Shown here: piece after piece, positions 36,155 through 45,134 of the stretch | Position numbering within the stretch: the stretch's first letter is position 1 | How the letters are laid out: each line of letters begins with the position of its first letter | From: Aquimarina sp. TRL1 | Lineage (GTDB): Bacteria; Bacteroidota; Bacteroidia; Flavobacteriales; Flavobacteriaceae | NCBI RefSeq assembly: GCF_013365535.1 | Contig: NZ_CP053590.1 | Location: forward strand, 4,268,501 to 4,332,500 | DNA: 64,000 nucleotides | Reading direction: 5' to 3' | Position numbers and translations under genes: made by a program | Notes under the pieces: model-generated | What the model was told of the DNA's origin: nothing | Seen by the model: only the letters and a program-made list of their open reading frames with translations | The model's database searches: none

Positions 36155-39100
36155 ATGTTTAAAAACCTATCCATCTTTCTATTATGTATTTTGGGGCTGT
36201 ATAGTAGTATAGGCTATTCACAGACAAACATAATAGAGGGAAAAGTAAAAGATGTTACAGGAGTGCCCTTACCTGGAGTAAACATTGTTTTGAAAGGAAC
36301 TACCACCGGAGCACTATCAGATTTTGATGGTAAGTATTCTATAGGAGCACCAGGAGACGGCACACTGGTCTTTTCTATGATGGGGTTTGCTACCAAAGAA
36401 ATTGATGTTAATGGAAGAAGTACAGTCAATGTTGTTTTGCAAGAAGATGTGGAGAGTTTAGAAGAAGTGGTTGTTACTGCTTTAGGGATAAAAAAATCAA
36501 CAAAAGCATTGGGGTATTCTCTTACCGAAGTAGGAGGAGAAGAAGTTTCGGCAATTAAGCAAACCAATGCCATTAATTCGTTGCAGGGTAAAGTAGCGGG
36601 GGTTAATATCACACAAAATGCTACAGGAGCAGCGGGTTCCAGTAGGGTAGTGATTCGTGGTTCCAGTTCATTGACACAGGAGAATCAACCTCTGTACGTC
36701 GTTGATGGAATTCCAATTAGTAATGATAATAATGGATCTGCCGGTGAGTGGGGAGGAACCGATGGGGGAGATGGAATTTCCAGTATTAATCCCGATGATA
36801 TAGCATCCATTAGTGTACTAAAGGGAGGGGCAGCTTCAGCCTTATATGGATCAAGAGCAGCTAATGGGGTGATCATATTGACCACGAAGAAAGGAAAAGA
36901 ACAAAAAGGATTGGGAGTTACATTGAGTAGCGCTGTTACTTTTGATAGAGTAGATACTTCTTTGCAGGATCTTCAAACGACCTATGGACAGGGAAGAAGA
37001 GGAGAAAAGCCAGGTAATCAGGAAGAAGCATTAGAAATAGGTTTTTCATCCTGGGGATCCAGACTAGATGGTACAGCTGTACCTCAATGGGATGGAGTAG
37101 CTCGTCCGTATTCTTATATAGGGAATAATCTGGATCATTTTTATAGAACAGGAACAACCTTTATTAATACGGTTGCACTGGCAAATGCTTCAGAAACGCT
37201 TAATTATCGATTTTCAGCTTCTGATTTATCCAATGAAGATGTGATGCCGAATGCAGGATTAAACAGAAAGACATTTTCTCTAAATGTAGGATCTGTAATG
37301 GCGAAGAAGTTAACGACAAATGTGAATGTAAAATATATAAGGGAAAGTGTTACGAATCGTCCCAGATTATCTGATGCCCCTGGAAATGCCAATTATACTT
37401 TGATGAACCTGTCACCTAATGTGGATGTTCGCTTGATGAATCCAGGAGTGAATAGTGATCTTACAGAACGACAAATAACACAGAATGTATATACACAAAA
37501 CCCATATTTTTCGGCATATCATTTTAGAAATGAAGATGTCAAAAATAGAATTATAGCTTCTTCTTCGATTCGTTATGATATTACAGATTGGTTATACACT
37601 TTAGCACGTGTGGGAGTTGATCATTATACTATTAAAAAAACAGAGGTAGAGCCCTGGGGAACGGCTTATAAGCCACTGGGAGGAATGACGGAAAGAGAAA
37701 TCAGGTATAGTCAGATTGATAGTGATTTAATGCTTGGAGTGGACAAAACATTCGGAGAAAAAATAAATCTGGTAAGTTTTGCCGGGATAAACAGTAACCA
37801 GATAGAACGAGAAGATTTAAGCTTATCAGGAAATGATTTTATTGTTCCCGGTTTGGAAGATATCGGAAATACGAATAATCAATCCAGAAACAGAACCTAC
37901 AATAAGAGAAAAATAGGATCTGTTTACGGTTCGGTGGAACTATCATATGATAATTTGGCATTCCTTACTTTTACGGGAAGAAATGATTGGTTCTCTACCT
38001 TGTCCTTTCCAGGAAAAACAACGCCTAATAATGATTTTTACTCTTCGGTGAGTGGAAGTGTTATTTTATCAGATTTGTTTCCTCTACCTGAAACAGTAAA
38101 CTTTTTAAAACTTAGAGGAGGATATTCTCAGGTAGCAGGAGGTGCGAGTGATGCATATCAATTAGCACTTACTTATGAAATTTTTGGACAAGGACACTTG
38201 GGGCAACCTCTGGGAAAAATTACAAATGGAACGGTTCCTAATTTTGGATTGGTTCCTTTTAGCAAAACAGAAACAGAGGTAGGGCTTGATGCACGTTTAT
38301 TTAATAACCGTTTATCCTTTGATGTAGCTTATTATAAAAACAATACAACTAATGATATCGTCTTTGTTTCTACGTCAGTCTTTTCTGGGTATGATCGGGC
38401 AATTGCCAATATTGGAGAAATAGAAAATAAAGGAATAGAGTTTTTAGTATCAGGAACTCCTGTAAAAACCAATAACTTCTTATGGAAAACAGCAGTCAAT
38501 GGAGCGCATAATAAAGGAATCGTTTTGGCTACAAATGAAGTTGATGGAGAAATTAGCCTGGGACAGCCTCGTTCACAGAATGTAGAAATCAAACAAGTAG
38601 TAGGACAGCCGCAAGGCGTTATAGTAGGTGTTTCTTATGAGCGGGATGAACAAGGTGCTATTATCTATGATATCGATAGTGATGGGGTTCCCTTAGCCCG
38701 TGAGGGAGAACGAAAAATATTAGGAGAAGGAGTACCCCCGCTGACATTAGGTTGGAGTAATACAATTAACTATAAAGATTTTTCCTTAAGTTTTTTAATA
38801 GATGGGAAATTTGGGGGACAGATCTTCTCGGGAACCAATACTGTTACCTACACAAATGGATTACATAAAGCAACCCTTGAAGGAAGAGAAAATGGCCTGT
38901 CCGTATCGGGAATTGATGGGGCTACAGGAGCTCCTTTTACAAGGACGGTATCTCCTGAGTTTTTAGGCAGGTATTATAGTAGAGTCGGTAGAATAGCAGA
39001 ACAATTTGTAGAAGATGCAGACTTTATCAAATTCAGGCAAGTAAGTTTAAGCTATTCATTACCTAATAGATACCTGGAAAAGACCTTTATAAACAAGGTG

Positions 39101-39259
39101 AATGTATCTTTTATTGCGTCTAATTTATTTTACCTGATGCGAAATGTTGATAACATCGATCCGGAAGCAGCTTATAATGTAGGGAATGCTCAAGGGTTAG
39201 AATATTTTGGAGTACCTAGTACCAGAAGTTATGGAATGAGTTTACAAGTTACCTTCTAA
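36155..39259 (+). CDS. SusC/RagA-family TonB-dependent outer-membrane transporter
   Basis: A 1034-residue SusC-type receptor. The signal peptide ends near IGYSQ. A carboxypeptidase-regulatory-like domain (about 24-105) contains IEGKVKDVTGVPLPGVNIVLKGT. The SusC linker SLEEVVVTALGIKKSTKALGYS follows. Next are the plug (SLQGKVAGVNITQNATGAAGSSRVVIRG, PLYVVDGIPI, ISSINPDDIASISVLKGGAASALYGSRAANGVI) and the 22-strand barrel, ending SYGMSLQVTF. It imports a ligand too large for porins, using TonB energy, with the SusD partner as a lid. The gap to the SusD gene is 14 bases. No glycosidase gene follows, so the ligand is unknown. Confidence 0.95.
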   Translation: MFKNLSIFLLCILGLYSSIGYSQTNIIEGKVKDVTGVPLPGVNIVLKGTTTGALSDFDGKYSIGAPGDGTLVFSMMGFATKEIDVNGRSTVNVVLQEDVESLEEVVVTALGIKKSTKALGYSLTEVGGEEVSAIKQTNAINSLQGKVAGVNITQNATGAAGSSRVVIRGSSSLTQENQPLYVVDGIPISNDNNGSAGEWGGTDGGDGISSINPDDIASISVLKGGAASALYGSRAANGVIILTTKKGKEQKGLGVTLSSAVTFDRVDTSLQDLQTTYGQGRRGEKPGNQEEALEIGFSSWGSRLDGTAVPQWDGVARPYSYIGNNLDHFYRTGTTFINTVALANASETLNYRFSASDLSNEDVMPNAGLNRKTFSLNVGSVMAKKLTTNVNVKYIRESVTNRPRLSDAPGNANYTLMNLSPNVDVRLMNPGVNSDLTERQITQNVYTQNPYFSAYHFRNEDVKNRIIASSSIRYDITDWLYTLARVGVDHYTIKKTEVEPWGTAYKPLGGMTEREIRYSQIDSDLMLGVDKTFGEKINLVSFAGINSNQIEREDLSLSGNDFIVPGLEDIGNTNNQSRNRTYNKRKIGSVYGSVELSYDNLAFLTFTGRNDWFSTLSFPGKTTPNNDFYSSVSGSVILSDLFPLPETVNFLKLRGGYSQVAGGASDAYQLALTYEIFGQGHLGQPLGKITNGTVPNFGLVPFSKTETEVGLDARLFNNRLSFDVAYYKNNTTNDIVFVSTSVFSGYDRAIANIGEIENKGIEFLVSGTPVKTNNFLWKTAVNGAHNKGIVLATNEVDGEISLGQPRSQNVEIKQVVGQPQGVIVGVSYERDEQGAIIYDIDSDGVPLAREGERKILGEGVPPLTLGWSNTINYKDFSLSFLIDGKFGGQIFSGTNTVTYTNGLHKATLEGRENGLSVSGIDGATGAPFTRTVSPEFLGRYYSRVGRIAEQFVEDADFIKFRQVSLSYSLPNRYLEKTFINKVNVSFIASNLFYLMRNVDNIDPEAAYNVGNAQGLEYFGVPSTRSYGMSLQVTF

Positions 39260-39273
39260 AAAGAGAGATAATC

Positions 39274-40809
39274 ATGAAAAAATCAATATATATATTCATT
39301 GCAATCCTGACATGTTGGGGGTGTGATAAAGGTTTTGAAGAGTTAAATGTAGATCCTACAAAACCGGATCAGATAAGTGTAGTCAATAAACTTACTTCAG
39401 TACAGTTATTTACTTCTGGAGAACGTTATGAAAACTGGAGAGCCAATCTTATTTATTGTTCTACGATGATGCAGCATTTTGCCACTACAGCAGGGTATTG
39501 GTCTGGAGATAAATATACTTGGAATAGAGGATATGCTTCTTCATTAATTGATCGTTACTACGGAAATGCGGTAAAGACGCTGGAGGACATGATGGTACAA
39601 CTTGATACGGAAGAAAAACCTGCAGAAATGAAGGCTATTACTCGAATTATGAGAGTTTTTGTCTATCATAGGTTGACAGATTTATACGGAGATATTCCCT
39701 ATAGTGAAGCAGGAAAAGCTGTGATTGATGGAGTTCTGAAGCCTAAATATGACAGACAGGCTGATATTTATGCTGATTTATTGAAAGAATTAGAAGAGTC
39801 AGTAGCGGATCTGGGATCGGGAACTTCTGAGTTTGGGGATGCGGATTTAATGTATAAAGGAGATCTGGCAACATGGAAACGTTTCGGAAATTCCTTAATG
39901 TTGCGACTTGGATTCCGAATGATTAAAGTAGATCCCAGTGGGGCTCAGCAATGGGTGACAAAAGCAATACAAGGAGGAGTTATGGAATCTAATGCAGATA
40001 TTGCATATATAGCACATACAACCGGACCGGAAGGAATTAATAAAAATGGGTTGGGAGAGGTGTTTACTGCTGATGGAAATATGAGAATGAGCAAAACATT
40101 TGTAGATTTTCTTACGGGAGATCCGCGTTTGAAAATATTAGGAGCCCTGCCGGAGAAAACCGGACAAAAAGATGGAGAAGGAAATGATATTTTGAGAACT
40201 TATGAAGAACGTATAGATGCGGCAACCCAAAAAGGACTTCCTAATGGATTGGATGCAGGCTTACTGGAAGATGCTACAGGAGAGACTGATACCTTTGCAT
40301 ATACAGAGCCGAATAGAACTATTATTACCGGAGAGGATGCACCTATGTTCTTTCAGACCTATGCAGAAGTTAAATTCTTATTAGCAGAAGCAGCTGTACG
40401 CTGGGGATTAGCCGGGGGAGATGCGAAGGTACATTATGAAGAAGGTGTTGCTGCGGCTATGAAAATGCTTTCCCTTTATGGAGAAAATGCTGTGATTAAT
40501 GATACAGCGATAGAAGGGTATATTACTGCGAATCCTTTTGATGCATCCAATGCTCTGGAACAGATTAATACCCAGTATTGGGCAGCTACTTTCCTTAATG
40601 AATATGAAGCATTTGCAAATTGGAGACGAACCGGGTTTCCTGTATTAACTCCAGTAAACTACCCAGGAAATGAAACAAATGGAACTATTCCCAGAAGATT
40701 GACCTATTCTACCAGTGAGCAAAGTAATAATGAAGAAAATTACAATGCTGCTATACAGGCACAAGGGCCAGATATATTGACAACCCGAGTATGGTGGGAT
40801 AAAGAATAA
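39274..40809 (+). CDS. SusD/RagB-family substrate-binding lipoprotein
   Basis: A 511-residue outer-membrane lipoprotein (signal IFIAILTCWGC; lipobox Cys near residue 17) of the SusD-like_2 type. It opens DKGFEELNVDPTKPDQISV, as typical for this branch. The helical TPR-like core includes ITRIMRVFVYHRLTDLYGDIPYSEAG, DRQADIYADLLKELEESV, DLMYKGDLATWKRFGNSLMLRLGFRM and FLTGDPRLKILG. The C-terminus has WAATFLNEYEAFANWRRTGFPVL. It caps the SusC channel encoded just upstream and binds the ligand outside the cell. A strong terminator lies at 40873-40899, so SusC and SusD form a two-gene unit. Confidence 0.94.
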   Translation: MKKSIYIFIAILTCWGCDKGFEELNVDPTKPDQISVVNKLTSVQLFTSGERYENWRANLIYCSTMMQHFATTAGYWSGDKYTWNRGYASSLIDRYYGNAVKTLEDMMVQLDTEEKPAEMKAITRIMRVFVYHRLTDLYGDIPYSEAGKAVIDGVLKPKYDRQADIYADLLKELEESVADLGSGTSEFGDADLMYKGDLATWKRFGNSLMLRLGFRMIKVDPSGAQQWVTKAIQGGVMESNADIAYIAHTTGPEGINKNGLGEVFTADGNMRMSKTFVDFLTGDPRLKILGALPEKTGQKDGEGNDILRTYEERIDAATQKGLPNGLDAGLLEDATGETDTFAYTEPNRTIITGEDAPMFFQTYAEVKFLLAEAAVRWGLAGGDAKVHYEEGVAAAMKMLSLYGENAVINDTAIEGYITANPFDASNALEQINTQYWAATFLNEYEAFANWRRTGFPVLTPVNYPGNETNGTIPRRLTYSTSEQSNNEENYNAAIQAQGPDILTTRVWWDKE

Positions 40810-40872
40810 ATAATAATATCATTTGTTTGATTTCTTATGGATTGAGGGAAATAAACAATTTTTATTATTTGA

Positions 40873-40899
40873 AAAAGGAGCCTGTAACAGGCTCCTTTT
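40873..40899 (+). terminator. Rho-independent terminator after SusD
   Basis: AAAAGGAGCCTG (40873-40884), loop TAA, then CAGGCTCCTTTT (40888-40899): a perfect 12-bp stem with A-run and T-run ends. It can work on both strands and also lies just past the stop of the convergent minus-strand gene at 40963. Confidence 0.9.
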
Positions 40900-40962
40900 A
40901 GTTTATGGTATTAGAGATATATAATTTTCTGCTTAATATTTTTTGTACTTTACTTGTGAAAA

Positions 40963-42438
40963 CTATTCTTTTTCTGGGGATTGTGTTTTAAAAACAATAC
41001 TGATGAGGATAAAGGAGGTAAGGCAACCTACAATAAATAGATCTCCTATAACAGAATAGATGGTAGTTACTCCTTTAGTTGGTAATTGAGTAATTAGAAT
41101 TTTTCCTTTATCCTGAAAATAATCCATTTCACTAATTGTTTTTCCGGTATAGTCAAAACCGGCAGATAATCCATTACTGGTTTGACGAATTAGGTTAAAT
41201 CCTTGTTCAATTGCTCTGAATTTGGCCATTTTTGTATGGATTGGATCTATAGCCTTCCAATCATTACTAGGTGCTAATAAAATATCTGATCCTTTTGCTT
41301 GTTTCAAGAAGTGAGGAAAGTCCATATCAAAGCAGATGGCAGCTCCGATAGTACCATAAGGGGTTTCTGTTTTCTGAATCCCTACTTGTTTATTATTGCT
41401 TATGGATGCTTCGAATCCTGGAACAGGAATTCCTTTCCAATAATCTATCGCTTTATGTCCGTTGGGAGTAAATAATACAAACTTGTTTTCATAAGGTTTG
41501 CTTTCGTGTTGATCAATGACTCCTATAGCAATTCCTAAGTAGATGTCCTGTTTCTTAGCGATTTCACTGGCCGTTACGTATAGTGATAGTTCATCTTCCT
41601 TGAGTACTAGACCATTCCCTTCTGACCAAAATACAATTTTTGCTCCTGCTTTTGCTTCCTGTATACTTCTTTCAAATAGATTCGAAAGTAATGCCGAAGA
41701 TTGCTTTTTAAATTTTTCTTTCCCTCCTTCTATTGCTAACCCAAATAAATCATTGTCGTAAATAGCATATTCTTTTAGCAGTGATATCGATGCTATTCGT
41801 ACAGTATCTGAATCTGCTTTTTGAAATAAGATGCGGTAGCTTCCAAAGAGTGTGGTTATCATAAAAACAATTCCAAAGGTCAGGATACTTTTCTTAATAG
41901 CTTTTGAATTAAAATGTTGTAGATAAATCCAATTACATATAGAAGCAAACCAACCGATAAGAAAGGTGATATAACTTAACCCGAATACGGCGATCGATTG
42001 TATTAGTATTGATTGAGATTCTTGTGTATATGCAATATGCCCCCAACTACCATATGGATAGTATTTGTGATATACATAACTAATTACTACCGAAGCAATA
42101 GGGAATATGAGAGTATGAATAAATTTATTTCGATGGTTGGAAAATAAGATATCGACTAGAAATGGCAAAGCAGAGAAAAGGGCTGGTATGGCCATGCTTA
42201 TTATATGGAAATGCAATGGAATGGGAAATACATTATAGAACTGGAAAGAGAAGGTAGCTGTCAGAAATAACCAAGAAAAAAGGAAACTGCGAACTGGAGA
42301 AAACCGACGGCTGGCAAATAGCAACATGGTCGTTGAAATCCATGGAGCAAAAAACAATGCAAATCTTCCGTTTGCGAATAGAGAAATTAGAACTAATAGA
42401 GATAAGAAAATTAATTTGAAACGATGCTCTTTCTTCAT
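40963..42438 (-). CDS. Lnt-like membrane amidohydrolase/acyltransferase
   Basis: A 491-residue protein with about six membrane segments in the first 205 residues, then a nitrilase-fold domain. It ends with one more membrane helix (VIGDLFIVGCLTSFILISIVF), as in apolipoprotein N-acyltransferase (Lnt). The catalytic triad is in place: Glu 273 (VFWSEGNG), Lys 335 (DYWKGIPVPGFE) and Cys 369 (GAAICFDMDFP). DILLAPSNDWKAIDPIHTKMAKFRAIEQG is typical of Lnt C-domains. It would transfer an acyl chain to, or cut an amide from, a substrate at the outer face of the inner membrane. It may be a second Lnt-like enzyme and not the housekeeping one. It is monocistronic, convergent with SusD. Confidence 0.85.
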   Translation of the reverse strand: MKKEHRFKLIFLSLLVLISLFANGRFALFFAPWISTTMLLFASRRFSPVRSFLFSWLFLTATFSFQFYNVFPIPLHFHIISMAIPALFSALPFLVDILFSNHRNKFIHTLIFPIASVVISYVYHKYYPYGSWGHIAYTQESQSILIQSIAVFGLSYITFLIGWFASICNWIYLQHFNSKAIKKSILTFGIVFMITTLFGSYRILFQKADSDTVRIASISLLKEYAIYDNDLFGLAIEGGKEKFKKQSSALLSNLFERSIQEAKAGAKIVFWSEGNGLVLKEDELSLYVTASEIAKKQDIYLGIAIGVIDQHESKPYENKFVLFTPNGHKAIDYWKGIPVPGFEASISNNKQVGIQKTETPYGTIGAAICFDMDFPHFLKQAKGSDILLAPSNDWKAIDPIHTKMAKFRAIEQGFNLIRQTSNGLSAGFDYTGKTISEMDYFQDKGKILITQLPTKGVTTIYSVIGDLFIVGCLTSFILISIVFKTQSPEKE

Positions 42439-42541
42439 TTTTTATATTTTTTTGATTGCTACAAAAATAATTTCAGAAAGTGGTTGATCCCTTATGTTTT
42501 CAGGAGTTAGGTATAAAACCTATCGTTTTAGGTACGAATGA

Positions 42542-43282
42542 TTAGATCTCAGAAAGGTTCTTTTTATAATTTTTAGAAACAGGCAGTTCCATAAAGGTAA
42601 GAGAGATGGTGTTTGCATCTTTCCAGGACTTAAAATGCATGGGATTTATAAGGTGAGAACGATGAATTTTAACTAAAAATAAAATATCGTTTTCAATTTT
42701 TTTTAGGGAAGAACGAATAAGTTTAGAGGCGAGCTTATTGTCCTGTATAAAAAATATCTCTACATAATTTTGCGCATTAGAAATACTTATTAACTCAGAC
42801 TGCTTGATTTTTAGAATATCAAGCTTATTTTCTCCTTTAATTAGTATCGTATCCTCTTTTACTGGAATTAACCTGATAGAATAATAGCGGATTACCAATA
42901 CAATTGGAAGCAATACAAAGGCAGCTTTCAAGGTAATGTTAAGACAAAATTCTGTAAAGTTATAGCCTCCGTTTAGAAATGGGCTTTTGTATATTAAATA
43001 ATTACAGATAGTATACAGCATATAATAAAATAGAATACTGCTTATTTCAAGACCAATATTCCATTTTTTAATTTTGTGATATATTCTATTCTGTAGGATG
43101 CTTAGAATTCCATAAGTAATAAAAGAAACGGCATTAAATCCTATACTGATTTTAATCCATGCTTCTAGGTTTAATGTCCCATCGTCGAAGGGTCTAATGA
43201 TAAAGGCAAATAAAAACCCCCAAAGAGTGATAAAAAGCCCTATCAATAAGTGGTGTTTGATCGATGGGTTTAGTTTCTTCAT
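42542..43282 (-). CDS. Membrane-anchored LytTR transcription regulator
   Basis: The 246-residue product has four membrane helices in its first 135 residues (including HLLIGLFITLWGFLFAFIIRPF and AAFVLLPIVLVIRYYSIRL). It has a C-terminal LytTR DNA-binding domain (about 150-245) with IKQSELISISNAQNYVEIFF and FLVKIHRSHLINPMHFKSW. There is no receiver domain, so it would act as a one-component membrane regulator. It starts 18 bases after the stop of the TonB-C-like gene at 43301-43747, and the two probably share a transcript. It could sense an envelope signal and control that gene or neighbours; no target site was identified. Confidence 0.85.
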   Translation of the reverse strand: MKKLNPSIKHHLLIGLFITLWGFLFAFIIRPFDDGTLNLEAWIKISIGFNAVSFITYGILSILQNRIYHKIKKWNIGLEISSILFYYMLYTICNYLIYKSPFLNGGYNFTEFCLNITLKAAFVLLPIVLVIRYYSIRLIPVKEDTILIKGENKLDILKIKQSELISISNAQNYVEIFFIQDNKLASKLIRSSLKKIENDILFLVKIHRSHLINPMHFKSWKDANTISLTFMELPVSKNYKKNLSEI

Positions 43283-43300
43283 TATTCTTATTATCAGAGA

Positions 43301-43747
43301 TTAATTCAGGGAATATTGCAATGTATATTTTACAGTAACTTCTTTATTATCTTGTTTTCCGGGAGTAGCTACCGGTAGTAGTTTGATAACTCTCTTTGTT
43401 TCTATGTCTATTTTTTGATGGGGACTTCGTACCTGAATATTAACAATATTTCCTGATGTATCAATGGTAAACTGAGCAAATATATTTTGTGTATTCTCCA
43501 GGTTTAACTCTGTCTTTAACTCTTTATTGAAGTTGTTATCAAACAAGTTTTTTATAAGTTTATGGGTACACTTGATTTTATCTTCTTCTTCGCAACCTGG
43601 AAAGACCGGTTTTTGGGCTACAATTCGGAAAGGAATATTTTCCAGTATTTCATATTTTTCATCTGAAGCTTCATAAATTTCTTCAACTTCTTGTGCATAT
43701 ATTGATAAAGAAAATATGAATAGTAGGGGGAATAGTTGTTTTTTCAT
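43301..43747 (-). CDS. TonB C-terminal-domain-like exported protein
   Basis: A 148-residue protein with a signal peptide (MKKQLFPLLFIFSLSIYAQ). Its C-terminal domain is of the kind found in energy-transducing TonB proteins of Bacteroidota. It has VAQKPVFPGCEEEDKIKCTHKLIKN, then FAQFTIDTSGNIVNIQVRSPH, and finally VIKLLPVATPGKQDNKEVTVKYTLQYSL. Unlike true TonB it lacks a membrane anchor with a proline-rich linker, so it is probably a soluble periplasmic relative. The two cysteines of the PGC...KC motif may form a disulphide. It is followed 18 bases later by the membrane LytTR gene. Role not established. Confidence 0.8.
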   Translation of the reverse strand: MKKQLFPLLFIFSLSIYAQEVEEIYEASDEKYEILENIPFRIVAQKPVFPGCEEEDKIKCTHKLIKNLFDNNFNKELKTELNLENTQNIFAQFTIDTSGNIVNIQVRSPHQKIDIETKRVIKLLPVATPGKQDNKEVTVKYTLQYSLN

Positions 43748-44046
43748 TGTATTCGCAGGTTTTGATTTTTTATTTTAAAATTTAATTACGGAAGGAATAC
43801 ATTGTAATATTCTCCAGATATACTATATGTGTTATAGGGGAGGAAAGTGTTACCTCATGTTTTGTTTTTTATCGAATAATCAATCGATGTTTCGGAACAA
43901 GGTACATCTATTTTTTTAAAGATCATTTTGTGTGCTTGTATTGAGATAGTTTTTACTGTTATATAGTGGCAGCTATAAAGGGGGTTTCTATCACTAGTCC
44001 ATTTTTATAGAATAGAAGGCAACATATGACTTTTACAGGATATTTT

Positions 44047-44640
44047 CTATTGAATGATTTCATTTTTTAATGCGATAATTTCTTCAATGATTTTCATTTC
44101 TTTTTTTACTCCTCTGCGAATAAGAACAAATAAGATACTCCCCATTATTACATAGGACACATCGATAAATACAAGATTCCAAAAGCTTATATAACGACTA
44201 AATTCTGGGGTAATCATATAAAAGCCTAAAGTGTATAAAACAATAATAACAGGAGCGACTACTTGATGGATTGTTTTTCTGAATTGATGAAAGACTATAC
44301 TATTTTCAGTTTGTTGCAGGGTTTTATCAAGACTGTTTATTTGTTTTGCTTTATAAATACTGATTACTTCTACAAGAATTCTGAACAAGAGTCCTATGAT
44401 CATAAGACTAGCTCCTATTTTGCTTAGTAATTCTTTAACAGGAGCTACATAGTAGAAAAACAAGGAAATAACGATTAATGTTATAGTTAGAATACTGATA
44501 GTACCGTAATAGAAAAAAAAGTTTTCTTTTTCTTTTTTCTTTATACTGGCATATAGATTATTAAGGCTGTCATCAGAAGAAGTAATCTCTTTTTTACTAC
44601 TTTCCCAGCTATTTTGTAGTTCTTCAAAATTGCGAATCAT
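44047..44640 (-). CDS. Four-helix membrane protein partnered with an ECF sigma factor
   Basis: A 197-residue membrane protein I cannot place in a named family. The first 45 residues are soluble and charged (MIRNFEELQNSWESSKKE). Then come four membrane helices: FYYGTISILTITLIVISLFFYYVA, IGASLMIIGLLFRILVEVISIY, VVAPVIIVLYTLGFYMIT and LVFIDVSYVIMGSILFVLI. The ATG overlaps the stop of the ECF sigma gene by four bases, so the pair is translationally coupled. Coupling and topology (cytoplasmic N-terminus plus membrane part) fit an anti-sigma or sigma-partner role, though no ZAS/anti-sigma motif was seen, so this is inference. Confidence 0.72.
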   Translation of the reverse strand: MIRNFEELQNSWESSKKEITSSDDSLNNLYASIKKKEKENFFFYYGTISILTITLIVISLFFYYVAPVKELLSKIGASLMIIGLLFRILVEVISIYKAKQINSLDKTLQQTENSIVFHQFRKTIHQVVAPVIIVLYTLGFYMITPEFSRYISFWNLVFIDVSYVIMGSILFVLIRRGVKKEMKIIEEIIALKNEIIQ

Positions 44641-45134
44641 GTTACTTGTTTTTTTAAGGTGGTTTCCAATCGTTTTTTTATCCGATGAATTTTTACTCTC
44701 ACATTAGCAGGGCTAATTCCGATTACTTCAGATATACTTGCATAATCCTGATTTTCCAGAACCATCATAATAATTAACCGATCTACTTTTTTTAATTGTC
44801 CAATAGCATTATAAAGCATTGATATTTTAGGATTTGTTACAGCTTCCATTCCGGAAGTGCGATCTGCTATTTCCGGTATGGGAAGTGTTTGTGCTTTTTT
44901 CTCCTTTTCTACATATTGCAGACAGGTATTTACAGTGATTCTGTATATCCATGTTTTATATGAAGAGGCTCCTCTAAAGCTTGTCAGGTTGTTCCATACG
45001 CGGATAAATACCTCTTGCGATAAATCGTTAGCAGTATCTCTATCACCTTTTGCAAACCCTAAACACATTTGCAACACCATTGGGTGGTGTTGCTGGTATA
45101 TGTTCTCAAAAGACTTGTTTTTACTTTTTCTCAT
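44637..45134 (-). CDS. ECF-type RNA polymerase sigma-70 factor
   Basis: A 165-residue sigma factor with region 2 (FENIYQQHHPMVLQMCLGFAKGDRDTANDLSQEVFIRVWNNL, about 9-50, of which DLSQEVFIRVW is the core-binding part) and region 4 (IGQLKKVDRLIIMMVLENQDYASISEVIGISPANVRVKIHRIKKRLE, about 108-155). The linker is short, so it is a minimal ECF member. It starts inside the end of the upstream alpha/beta hydrolase gene (14-base overlap) and overlaps the downstream membrane protein gene by four. It would switch on an unknown regulon in response to a signal passed by its partner. Confidence 0.92.
   Translation of the reverse strand: MRKSKNKSFENIYQQHHPMVLQMCLGFAKGDRDTANDLSQEVFIRVWNNLTSFRGASSYKTWIYRITVNTCLQYVEKEKKAQTLPIPEIADRTSGMEAVTNPKISMLYNAIGQLKKVDRLIIMMVLENQDYASISEVIGISPANVRVKIHRIKKRLETTLKKQVT

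Noticed and set aside
40873..40899. Possible attenuator in the SusC/SusD unit
   Set aside because: The hairpin lies after the SusD stop with A- and T-runs, which fits an ordinary bidirectional terminator.
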